DNA of 7,519 nt, taken from assembly GCA_017612755.1 (NCBI GenBank), contig JAGAFH010000174.1, positions 1 to 7,519 on the forward strand. The letters run 5' to 3'. Below are positions 1-6,242 of this stretch, piece after piece (the first letter of the stretch is position 1; each line of letters begins with the position of its first letter). The notes beneath the pieces were generated by a model. The model worked only from the letters and a program-made list of their open reading frames with translations, was not told where the DNA came from and searched no databases. Origin of the DNA: Clostridiales bacterium. GTDB lineage: Bacteria > Bacillota > Clostridia > Saccharofermentanales > Saccharofermentanaceae. The translations under genes were made by a program, and so were the position numbers.

Positions 1-1747
1 AGAAGAATGTCAGGAGAAGGGTCCTGATGTGAGAACCGTCGACATCGGCATCGGCCATGATGATGACCTTGTGGTATCTGAGCTTCTCTGCATCGAAATC
101 CTCGCCAATACCGGCTCCAAGGGCTGTAACGACAGGCTGGAGCTTCTCATTGGAATAAACCTTATCGATGCTGGCCTTCTCAACGTTGAGCATCTTACCC
201 CAGAGAGGCAGGATAGCCTGATACTTTCTCTCACGTCCCTGCTTTGCAGATCCACCGGCGGAATCTCCCTCAACGATGAAGATCTCACAGAACTCTGCCT
301 CGTTGGACTGGCAATCAGCAAGCTTACCGGGAAGCTGGACAGAATCGAATGCTGTCTTTCTTCTCGTAGCTTCTCTTGCATGCTTGGCAGCTGCTCTGGC
401 CCTGCTGGCTGTAAGGCACTTCTCCATGATGATCTTGGCTTCCTGGGGATGCTCCTCAAGATATGTAGTCAACTTGTCAGAGATCGCATTCTCTACCATA
501 GGCCTTATCTCGGCATTACCGAGCTTGGACTTTGTCTGACCCTCGAACTGGGGTTCGGGAAGCTTAACAGAGATAATAGCTGCAAGGCCTTCTCTTGTAT
601 CATCACCGGAAAGATTAGGATCGCTGTCCTTGATAACATTATGCTTTCTTGCATAATCGTTGATAACACGGGTAAGGGCTGCCCTGAATCCGGTGAGATG
701 TGTACCGCCCTCTACAGTAGCGATATTGTTGGCGTAGCAGTAGACCGTCTCCTGATATGTGCTGTTATACTGCATTGCGATCTCAACGAAGCAGTCTCCC
801 TGGGTCTTTGTGAAATAGATGGGAGTAGGAATGATAGGATCCTTATGCTTGTTGATGTATTCTACGAAGGAGATGATACCGCCATTATAGTGAAGATGCT
901 TGAATTTAGGCTCTTCAGGGCGGTTATCTGTGATATCGATAGTAACTTCTCTATTGAGGAAAGCCATCTCCCTGTATCTGGAGACCATCGTATCCCAGTC
1001 GAAATCTATCTCAGGGAAGATCTCGTTATCGGGAAGGAACGTGGTTGTCGTACCTGTGTCGCTTAAATCGCATTCTCCGACGACTTTCAGAGGTTCTACC
1101 GTCTCTCCTCTTACAAATCCGATCTCGTAGATCTTGCCGTCTCTTCGTACCTGAACGGTCATTCTCTCGGAAAGGGCGTTAACTACCGAAGCACCAACGC
1201 CGTGAAGACCGCCGGAAACGCTGTATGCGCCGCCGCCGAACTTTCCTCCGGCATGAAGGACCGTATGAACGACTTCTACTGTAGGAATATCCATTTTCGG
1301 GTGATTTCCTACGGGAATTCCCGATCCGTTGTCCTTAACTGTAGCTGTTCCGTCTTTATTGATGATAACGTCGATAGTATCGCATCGTCCCGCAAGAGCC
1401 TCATCGACTGAATTTGCAACGATCTCATAAAGCAGGTGGTGAAGACCTCTCTTGGTGGTATCACCGATATACATTCCAGGACGCTTTCTGACTGCTTCCA
1501 GTCCTTCAAGGACCTGGATGTCGCCTTCATCATAGTCACTGGCATTTGATGTATCAAACTGCTCCTGACCGGCTGTGACCTCTTCGATCTCTTTCATAGA
1601 CTCCTCAGAGAAGTCCTCTGTCAGACCCCTGGGATTCTCTGCCAGGTTCTTAAGATCGTCATCATCACCGGTCTCTTCCACCGGCTGGTAGTAAAGATCT
1701 ACCATTTCACTCTTTCCGTTAAGGTTTTCCTTCTCATTTTCACTCAT
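1..1747 (-). CDS. gyrB: DNA gyrase subunit B, C-terminal part missing (window edge)
   Basis: ATPase subunit of the GyrA2GyrB2 type II topoisomerase, which introduces negative supercoils. I translated the minus strand from ATG at 1747; it stays open for 582 codons to the left edge, so the C-terminal part is missing. The core begins near residue 76 ([19 protein letters not shown]). The GHKL ATPase shows catalytic Glu108, Asn112, the DNGSGIP loop (139-145) and [15 protein letters not shown] (179-193). The Toprim domain shows [12 protein letters not shown] from Glu493 and DADVDG with Asp566/568/570. Odd points: about 70 acidic residues precede the core; Ser142 and Trp516 sit where E. coli has Arg76 and Lys447. 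A Shine-Dalgarno AAGGAG lies 11 bases before the ATG. An internal Met51 start is possible but its GAGGAG is only 3 bases away. It follows remB by 71 bp, the usual Firmicutes position. Identity is certain; the exact start is less so. Confidence 0.97.
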   Translation of the reverse strand, partial: MSENEKENLNGKSEMVDLYYQPVEETGDDDDLKNLAENPRGLTEDFSEESMKEIEEVTAGQEQFDTSNASDYDEGDIQVLEGLEAVRKRPGMYIGDTTKRGLHHLLYEIVANSVDEALAGRCDTIDVIINKDGTATVKDNGSGIPVGNHPKMDIPTVEVVHTVLHAGGKFGGGAYSVSGGLHGVGASVVNALSERMTVQVRRDGKIYEIGFVRGETVEPLKVVGECDLSDTGTTTTFLPDNEIFPEIDFDWDTMVSRYREMAFLNREVTIDITDNRPEEPKFKHLHYNGGIISFVEYINKHKDPIIPTPIYFTKTQGDCFVEIAMQYNSTYQETVYCYANNIATVEGGTHLTGFRAALTRVINDYARKHNVIKDSDPNLSGDDTREGLAAIISVKLPEPQFEGQTKSKLGNAEIRPMVENAISDKLTTYLEEHPQEAKIIMEKCLTASRARAAAKHAREATRRKTAFDSVQLPGKLADCQSNEAEFCEIFIVEGDSAGGSAKQGRERKYQAILPLWGKMLNVEKASIDKVYSNEKLQPVVTALGAGIGEDFDAEKLRYHKVIIMADADVDGSHIRTLLLTFF

Positions 1748-1808
1748 AAATATCAAAACTCCTTGACACTATTAAAGATCAAACTCAAACCCTTGAAAAA
1801 TAAGGATC

Positions 1809-1821
1809 TGTAACAATGTTA
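1809..1821. repeat. TGTAACANTGTTA near-palindrome, copy A
   Basis: TGTAACAATGTTA at the remB-gyrB junction, overlapping the remB stop codon. It contains the perfect 5+1+5 palindrome TAACA-N-TGTTA, and its upstream flank AAGGATC resembles the AAGGACT flank of the copy in the origin. It could be an operator for gyrB. The binding protein is unknown and the role is inferred from repetition and symmetry only. Confidence 0.45.
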
Positions 1822-2070
1822 AATCGACATTTTTCCCTCAAATCTGCGCCTTAAGACCTCTGTTGACAGTGAACTTATGTAAGTTTTGTCGGTGGTAAGG
1901 ATCATGGATCTGGGGATGTCTTCCGTAAGGTACTGGAGCCTTCCGATCTCATCCTCGGCATTGATAAAATTGATGACATCCTTCTGGGAAGGAAGGACCG
2001 TCTCCATATCGATCAGTGCCGTAACGGTGTCCGCTCTGACTGCAATATCATCTCCGATATGAACGTACAT
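1819..2070 (-). CDS. remB: RemB-like DUF370 regulatory protein
   Basis: Small protein of 83 residues matching the DUF370 family that includes Bacillus subtilis RemB (YaaB), an extracellular matrix regulator related to the DNA-binding protein RemA. The opening MYVHIGDDIAVRADTVTALI is typical of RemB, as are the central hydrophobic segment (SMILTTDKTYISSLS) and the basic end (LRRRFEGK). A strong GGAGG lies 6 bases before the ATG. The position between recF and gyrB is the conserved Firmicutes location. The 89-bp upstream gap suggests a promoter of its own, and gyrB follows 71 bp downstream, so the two may be co-transcribed. What it regulates here cannot be told from the sequence. The family call is firm; a biofilm role is transferred from B. 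subtilis. Confidence 0.88.
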   Translation of the reverse strand: MYVHIGDDIAVRADTVTALIDMETVLPSQKDVINFINAEDEIGRLQYLTEDIPRSMILTTDKTYISSLSTEVLRRRFEGKMSI

Positions 2071-2159
2071 TCCGGACCTCCGTGCGCAAAAACATCGATC
2101 ACATAGTTTCCAACTATATAATTATAACATAATATGCTTATTATAATATAGAAAATTGA
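2071..2159 (-). promoter_or_regulatory. AT-rich recF-remB spacer with candidate -10 elements
   Basis: The 89-bp spacer is very AT-rich. Read on the minus strand it holds two exact TATAAT hexamers, at 2140-2145 and 2121-2126, both facing remB. Neither has a convincing TTGACA-like -35 at 16-18 bp, so which is used, if either, is unclear. The gap and the strong remB ribosome site argue for transcription initiating here, giving a remB-gyrB unit. No hairpin followed by a T run was seen, so recF transcripts may also read through. Confidence 0.35.
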
Positions 2160-3407
2160 TCAAACTTCAGGCAAAACTGTCCTGTTTTCTACACGATAGT
2201 AGTTTGGTTTAACGTCAGTCATGAGAAAAGCAGCCAGTTCGTTCTCGATATAAGACCTGTCTGTACAGGTGATAAAGATCTGGGCTTCCTTCATTCCGGC
2301 GAGAAGACTGGTCCTTCTTCCGGCATCAAGCTCCGAAAATACGTCATCCAGAAGGAGGACAGGGGAATTTGAGACCATCTCCCTGATTATCTCCAGTTCG
2401 GCCAGCTTAAGGGACAGGGAAGCGGATCTCTGCTGTCCCTGGGAAGAGAATCCCCTCATGGATAAGCCGTTTAACTTGATATCCAGGTCATCCCTGTGGA
2501 CTCCTATGGTGGAAATGCCCTTTTCAACGTCATTTTTCCTGCTGTTTTGAAGCTTTTGAAGAATATGGTCTGACAATATACGCTTAATACCGCTCAGATC
2601 GCCCTCAGAAAGCCTTCCCTCCATAAATCGGTCGTACATACCGTCTTCCTTCAGGGAGCGCTCTAAAAGCTCTGTAGAGCCCGATAAGGACATATACTGT
2701 ATAGAAAGGTTCTCTTCTCCTCCGGAGATCACCGAATGGTGCATGGCTGCCTTTCTGGAAAGAAGGGAAGCGAACCTGTATCTGTACATGATCAGGTCAG
2801 CTGACATGTCTGCCAGGGAAAAGTCCCAGAAATCCAATGCGTTGTTGTCGATATTCTCTGTTTTGCCTTTGAAAGACTTGATACAGATGTTTTTCTGGTT
2901 CAGGATCCTGTTGGTTCCGTTCAGGATGTTGAAGTAGGAGGGAGCCACCTTGATGATCAGCATATTGAAGAACTTTCTCCTGCCGGAAGGGGATCCTTTT
3001 ACAAGATTTAAGTCCTCAGGAGCAAATATAACAGTGTTACAAACGCCGATATAATCGGATATACGCTCGATCTTCATGTTGTCATGGTATAATTCGCGTT
3101 TTGGCTTATTGGAACTGTTTTTCGGGGTGTTTTCCAGCAGATATGAGGCCTGAAGTTCGGTGTCATTGCCATATACTTCATCGTGACACAGGAGCTTTAT
3201 GCTGTATCCGTCTTCTCCTATCTTAACAAGTTCCCTGTCCGTGGAAGTCCTGTGGGAAGCTGTGCAGGAACAGACATTTATTGCCTCTATGAGATTAGTC
3301 TTACCCTGGGCATTATTTCCGTAGACAATATTAACAGAAGGCCCGACATCGAGGTCAAGCCTTCCGTAACTTCTGTAATTATCAAGAGATATGTGTTTTA
3401 TGATCAT
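2160..3407 (-). CDS. recF: DNA replication and repair protein RecF
   Basis: SMC-like ABC ATPase that with RecO and RecR loads RecA at single-strand gaps and helps restart stalled forks. The N-terminus (IKHISLDNYRSYGRLDLDVG) leads into Walker A GNNAQGKT at 30-37. The C-terminal half has the ABC signature SQGQQR at 322-327, Walker B LLLDD at 351-355 and the D-loop SELD at 358-361. At 415 residues it is longer than the usual 360-370, apparently through several loop insertions, for example a Lys/Asn/Ser-rich stretch near 95-105. The ATG overlaps the dnaN stop in an ATGA arrangement (3404-3407) without a strong ribosome site, so translational coupling to dnaN is likely. The small S4-domain gene yaaA, found between dnaN and recF in B. 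subtilis, is absent. Confidence 0.97.
   Translation of the reverse strand: MIIKHISLDNYRSYGRLDLDVGPSVNIVYGNNAQGKTNLIEAINVCSCTASHRTSTDRELVKIGEDGYSIKLLCHDEVYGNDTELQASYLLENTPKNSSNKPKRELYHDNMKIERISDYIGVCNTVIFAPEDLNLVKGSPSGRRKFFNMLIIKVAPSYFNILNGTNRILNQKNICIKSFKGKTENIDNNALDFWDFSLADMSADLIMYRYRFASLLSRKAAMHHSVISGGEENLSIQYMSLSGSTELLERSLKEDGMYDRFMEGRLSEGDLSGIKRILSDHILQKLQNSRKNDVEKGISTIGVHRDDLDIKLNGLSMRGFSSQGQQRSASLSLKLAELEIIREMVSNSPVLLLDDVFSELDAGRRTSLLAGMKEAQIFITCTDRSYIENELAAFLMTDVKPNYYRVENRTVLPEV
3029..3041. repeat. TGTAACANTGTTA near-palindrome, copy C (inside recF)
   Basis: On the plus strand TAACAGTGTTACA; on the minus strand TGTAACACTGTTA. It encodes CNTVI of RecF, a moderately conserved stretch, so this copy may owe part of its sequence to coding constraint. 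It shares the 13-base pattern with the copies at 1809-1821 and 4680-4692. Confidence 0.3.
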
Positions 3408-4513
3408 CTTCTGATAGGAAGGATCAGATAAACATAGGAATTACCGTTCTCAGGAACGATGATGCAGGGTCCCTGTGTACCGTTGAATTCCATCCTTACA
3501 GTCTCATCATCGATATTCTTGAGAGCATCGATAAGGAACTTGGCATTGTAGTCGATATCGATATTCTCGCCTTCGATGGAGATGTCGATGCTCTCCTTTG
3601 TATCTCCTGCTTCGGTAGTGGATGAAACAACAAGAGTAGTATCATCATCCATTGAAAGTCTGACAGGGCATCTTCTCTCATCAGTCATGATCATGATGGC
3701 AGCTCTGTCTACAGCATCAAGGATAGCCTTTCTGTTGACTCTCATGATGCTTTTGGGATTCTTCTGGATAATGGAATTGTAGTTAACGAAAGGTCCCTGG
3801 ATAAGTCTGGAAACGATCCTTACCTTGCCGATATCAAAAAGAAGGTGATTTGAGGAAGAGTAGATGATTACTTCCTTGTCATCAGAATCACCGTCGAAGA
3901 TCTTGGCAGACTCGGAAAGTGCCTTACCGGGAATGATGAAGTTCATAAGAGGGAAGTCAGTTCCGGCATCTTCTCTTCTTAATGCCATCCTGAATCCGTC
4001 GATAGCGACCATCGTGATGGTGGAACCGTCGCTTTCAAGGCAGCAGCCTGTAAGGGACTGTCTCGTATCATCCTTGGAAACTGCAAAGATGGTATGGTCG
4101 ATCATATTCTTAAGGACCTTCTGTCCGATAGTGATCTTATTCTCTGTCTCAATGATAGGAATCTTGGGATAAGAATCAGCTGAATTACCCTTGATGTTCG
4201 TATCAAATGATCCGCACTCGATCCTGAGCTGGTTTCTGTCGTCTGTGGAGATAGTAGTCATCTCTTCGGGAAGCTTCTTGATGTTCTCGCTGAAAAGTCT
4301 GGAGGGAACAACGATGGATCCGTTCTCCTTGATATCAGAATCAAGGTCAGCTTCGATACCTGTCTCAAGGTCATATCCTGTGAGCTTAACTCCGCTGTCA
4401 TCAGCCTGGATAAGGATACCGTCAAGGATCTGGACAGTTGAATTAGTCTTTATTGCCTTCTGTACAATCGATATAGCTTCTATAAGATCTGACTTATTAC
4501 AATTAAACTTCAT
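3404..4513 (-). CDS. dnaN: DNA polymerase III beta subunit (sliding clamp)
   Basis: Ring-shaped processivity clamp that tethers the replicative polymerase to DNA and serves as a docking platform for other replication and repair proteins. The 369-residue length is normal for the family. It opens MKFNCNKSDLIEAISIVQKAI, shows LTGYDLETGIEA (about 49-60) and SYPKIP near 120, and ends in the hallmark YLILPIRR, whose residues help form the hydrophobic partner-binding pocket. The start is ATG at 4513 with AAAGGA 11 bases upstream, a longer spacing than usual. A good sigma-A-like promoter (4556-4584) lies in the origin gap, so dnaN-recF can be transcribed independently of dnaA. Its stop overlaps the recF start by 4 bases. 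Confidence 0.98.
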   Translation of the reverse strand: MKFNCNKSDLIEAISIVQKAIKTNSTVQILDGILIQADDSGVKLTGYDLETGIEADLDSDIKENGSIVVPSRLFSENIKKLPEEMTTISTDDRNQLRIECGSFDTNIKGNSADSYPKIPIIETENKITIGQKVLKNMIDHTIFAVSKDDTRQSLTGCCLESDGSTITMVAIDGFRMALRREDAGTDFPLMNFIIPGKALSESAKIFDGDSDDKEVIIYSSSNHLLFDIGKVRIVSRLIQGPFVNYNSIIQKNPKSIMRVNRKAILDAVDRAAIMIMTDERRCPVRLSMDDDTTLVVSSTTEAGDTKESIDISIEGENIDIDYNAKFLIDALKNIDDETVRMEFNGTQGPCIIVPENGNSYVYLILPIRR

Positions 4514-4555
4514 AACAGGATAATTCCTTTCTGATAATCAAAAATGCTGAGTAAT

Positions 4556-4584
4556 ATTATACTTTATATAGGCCCGGAATTCAA
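4556..4584 (-). promoter_or_regulatory. Sigma-A-type promoter for dnaN-recF
   Basis: On the minus strand TTGAAT (4579-4584) is followed by exactly 17 bases and then TATAAT (4556-4561). This matches the vegetative consensus TTGACA-N17-TATAAT at 10 of 12 positions. Initiation would fall near 4549, giving a leader of roughly 36 nt before the dnaN ATG. It sits on the dnaN side of the DnaA-box cluster, so DnaA binding could influence it. Confidence 0.72.
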
Positions 4585-4643
4585 TTGTGACTAAGGGTAT
4601 TTATAGTTATCTTATCAGTAATCCTATTATATCCTGAAGAAAA

Positions 4644-4652
4644 TGTTCATAA
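4644..4652 (-). promoter_or_regulatory. DnaA box 1, TTATGAACA
   Basis: Exact TTATGAACA on the minus strand (TGTTCATAA on plus). It is the box nearest dnaN and the AT-rich stretch. It fits TTATNNACA, with GA replacing the usual CC at positions 5 and 6. Confidence 0.62.
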
Positions 4653-4679
4653 GGCCGGAAAGCCTTTTAAACAAGGACT

Positions 4680-4692
4680 TGTAACAGTGTTA
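4680..4692. repeat. TGTAACANTGTTA near-palindrome, copy B (in oriC)
   Basis: TGTAACAGTGTTA between DnaA boxes 1 and 2. Together with its flanks (AAGGACT before, ATC after) it closely matches the copy at the remB-gyrB junction. Its place among the boxes suggests a regulator of initiation or of dnaN, but no binding protein can be named. Confidence 0.45.
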
Positions 4693-4698
4693 ATCAAG

Positions 4699-4707
4699 TG
4701 TTCATAA
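4699..4707 (-). promoter_or_regulatory. DnaA box 2, TTATGAACA
   Basis: Exact TTATGAACA on the minus strand, 55 bp from box 1 and in the same orientation. Both are preceded by a C, extending the shared sequence to CTTATGAACA. Confidence 0.62.
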
Positions 4708-4754
4708 GACGTTTTTGCCATGTTCGGAAAGGTAAGGTGATTTACATCTGAATC

Positions 4755-4763
4755 TTATGAACA
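4755..4763 (+). promoter_or_regulatory. DnaA box 3, TTATGAACA
   Basis: Exact TTATGAACA on the plus strand, 56 bp from box 2 and in the opposite orientation, again preceded by C (CTTATGAACAGG). Confidence 0.62.
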
Positions 4764-4787
4764 GGATACCTACATGAAGTTGTAAAC

Positions 4788-4796
4788 ATATGAACA
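4788..4796 (+). promoter_or_regulatory. DnaA box 4, ATATGAACA (one mismatch)
   Basis: ATATGAACA on the plus strand, one mismatch from TTATGAACA. It shares the following GG with box 3 (TATGAACAGG), which supports a common origin or function. Confidence 0.45.
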
Positions 4797-4802
4797 GGAA
4801 AA

Positions 4803-4811
4803 TGTTCAAAA
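4803..4811 (-). promoter_or_regulatory. DnaA box 5, TTTTGAACA (one mismatch)
   Basis: TTTTGAACA on the minus strand, one mismatch from TTATGAACA, ending 2 bp before the dnaA stop codon. It is followed by TTTTC, as is box 1. Confidence 0.42.
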
Positions 4812-4813
4812 GA

Positions 4814-6148
4814 TTATTCCATGATCCTTTTCTTGATGCTCTCGATATCAGCCATCAGGTTTTCATCCTGTTCCACGTTATTGCACGCATTCATCACGGT
4901 AGTATGCTTTCTTCCGCCGAACTTGCTGCCGATCTTCTCATACTGCATCTCCAGAAGATCCCTGCAGATATACATAGCCACAGATCTGGCATTAACGATC
5001 TCAGCATTTCTGAGCTTTCCGATCATCTTCTCTGCGGAGATATCGTAATACTTTGAAACAGCATCAATGACTATCTCTACCGTAAGCTTCTTGTTCTTTC
5101 CGGGGGAGATGACAGTTGAGAGCTTTGACTCCACGATATCAAGGGTAAGTTCTCCATTTGAGAGGACATAATATGCCGAAACTATATTATAAGCGCCGTT
5201 CAGATCCCTTACGTCTTTAGTTACATTCTCGCAGACATAGTTGATTATGTCGTCTGAAAGATCAAGACCGTCCTTCTGGACCTTGTTGAGGAAGATGGCC
5301 TTTCTCGTCTCAAAATCCGGGGGCTGGATATCCATCATAAGACCGTTCTGGAATCTTGATGTGAGCCTGGAATCAAGCTCTGTCAGGTTCTTGGGAGCCT
5401 TATCACAGGTAATTACGATCTGCTTGCCGGATGTGATAAGGGACTCGAAGGTATTGAAGAATTCCATCTGGATACCTTCTTTTCCGATAAGGAACTGGAT
5501 ATCGTCGATGAGAAGCACGTCAACACCTCTGTATTTGGCGCGGAACTCCTCATACTGCTTGCTCTTCATGCAGGCGATATATGCATTTGTGAATTCCTCA
5601 CAGGTGGTATAAAGAACGATCTTATCCTTGAAGTTCTGTCTTATGCTGTATCCGATGGCCTTCATGAGGTGGGTCTTTCCGAGACCTGAATTACCCCAGA
5701 GATAAAGAGGATTCCTGCTGGAACTCTTTCCGGGATTATTGGCAACGGAGATGGCAGATGCATGGGCGAACCTGTTACAGTCTCCGACTATGAAGTTATC
5801 GAAGGTAAAATCGGAAGAGATACCGTCGTTAACAGTGAGGTTCTCTTTCCGGATAGCTCTCTTTTCGCTCAGGGAAGTGACGGTCTTTGCCTTCTCGTCT
5901 CCCTCGATTATGTACTTTACAGAGACATTTCCGTCAGAAACGATATTTACGGCATTGTTGATGTAAGTATCGATCTCCTTGCCTTTTACGAGTCCCAGTT
6001 CATAGTCGTTCCTGCAGGAGAGGATGAGCACATTGTCACTGAAATCCACCTGCTTTACGTTACAAAGGATGGTGCTGTAGATAACGGAATTTACTCTTGT
6101 ATCTATCTCGAGGATCTTCAGTGCTTTGTCCCACAGATCGGTGCTCAT
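4814..6148 (-). CDS. dnaA: Chromosomal replication initiator protein DnaA
   Basis: AAA+ initiator that binds origin boxes, oligomerises with ATP, melts DNA and recruits helicase. At 444 residues it is normal length. Domain I (about 1-85) begins MSTDLWDKALKILE. The linker is short, and domain III starts near 113 (FTFDNFIVGDCNRFAHA). Walker A is GNSGLGKT (152-159), Walker B LLIDD (212-216), the arginine-finger region RLTSRF (261-266), and sensor 2 is VRDLNGA. Domain IV (about 350-444) carries GGRKHTTVMNA with Lys414 where Asp is almost invariant, and ARS at 387-389 where PRQ is usual; Arg380 matches the E. coli minor-groove Arg399. These changes accompany non-standard origin boxes. The AAAGGAG ribosome site is 13 bases from the ATG, which is long, but I found no better in-frame start. 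It is transcribed away from the divergent sortase. Confidence 0.98.
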   Translation of the reverse strand: MSTDLWDKALKILEIDTRVNSVIYSTILCNVKQVDFSDNVLILSCRNDYELGLVKGKEIDTYINNAVNIVSDGNVSVKYIIEGDEKAKTVTSLSEKRAIRKENLTVNDGISSDFTFDNFIVGDCNRFAHASAISVANNPGKSSSRNPLYLWGNSGLGKTHLMKAIGYSIRQNFKDKIVLYTTCEEFTNAYIACMKSKQYEEFRAKYRGVDVLLIDDIQFLIGKEGIQMEFFNTFESLITSGKQIVITCDKAPKNLTELDSRLTSRFQNGLMMDIQPPDFETRKAIFLNKVQKDGLDLSDDIINYVCENVTKDVRDLNGAYNIVSAYYVLSNGELTLDIVESKLSTVISPGKNKKLTVEIVIDAVSKYYDISAEKMIGKLRNAEIVNARSVAMYICRDLLEMQYEKIGSKFGGRKHTTVMNACNNVEQDENLMADIESIKKRIME

Positions 6149-6242
6149 TTGAAACCGGGTACTCCTTTAAGCGAAAATTAAATACATAATATCACAGTTT
6201 TGCATTATAATAACGATGTATTTTTTAATTTTGGAGCAGAAA
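6149..6242. promoter_or_regulatory. Divergent dnaA/sortase promoter spacer
   Basis: This 94-bp AT-rich spacer must carry start sites for dnaA (leftward) and the sortase operon (rightward). On plus, TATAAT at 6206-6211 is a plausible -10 for the sortase, but no good -35 sits 17 bp upstream. On minus, TATTAT in GATATTATG is a possible dnaA -10, also with a weak -35. I saw no TTATGAACA or canonical DnaA box here, so dnaA autoregulation through such a box is not evident. Confidence 0.4.

Larger units (their letters stand above)
4585..4813. other. oriC: Putative chromosomal replication origin (oriC)
   Basis: The dnaA-dnaN gap is where the origin or its unwinding half lies in most Firmicutes. It holds a cluster of five TTATGAACA-type boxes between 4644 and 4811 and, on the dnaN side, an AT-rich stretch at about 4598-4635 that could serve as the unwinding element. 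Steps between box starts are 55, 56, 33 and 15 bp. A TGTAACANTGTTA repeat lies between the first two boxes, and a short inverted repeat (AAGGC/GCCTT, 4651-4666) abuts the first. There are no canonical TTATCCACA boxes here or, as far as I could find, elsewhere in the window. The location is strongly supported by context; the exact boundaries are inferred. Confidence 0.8.

Noticed and set aside
29..1066. Long plus-strand open frame of 345 codons
   Set aside because: It lies entirely antisense to gyrB, whose minus-strand translation shows all expected motifs. The plus frame has no recognisable domain and no convincing ribosome site.
4590..4640. DnaA-trio array (repeated CTA/GAT triplets) as in the B. 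subtilis unwinding region
   Set aside because: The stretch is AT-rich with some ATA/ACT triplets, but I could not find a regular in-phase run, so I only call it a candidate AT-rich unwinding stretch.
4651..4667. Possible rho-independent terminator AAGGC-loop-GCCTT followed by T residues
   Set aside because: The stem is only 5 bp, the T run is short and followed by AAA, and it lies inside the origin beside a DnaA box. I treat it as a small inverted repeat.
4721..4729. Sixth DnaA box TTCCGAACA on the minus strand
   Set aside because: It has two mismatches to TTATGAACA within the important TTAT half, which is too weak to list as a site.
5762..6181. Plus-strand open frame of 139 codons across the dnaA start
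   Set aside because: It is antisense to the conserved DnaA N-terminus and has no domain signature.
6216..6242. Upstream ATG start for the sortase at 6216
   Set aside because: It adds MYFLILEQK with no ribosome site, whereas the ATG at 6243 has GGAG at 6-base spacing.
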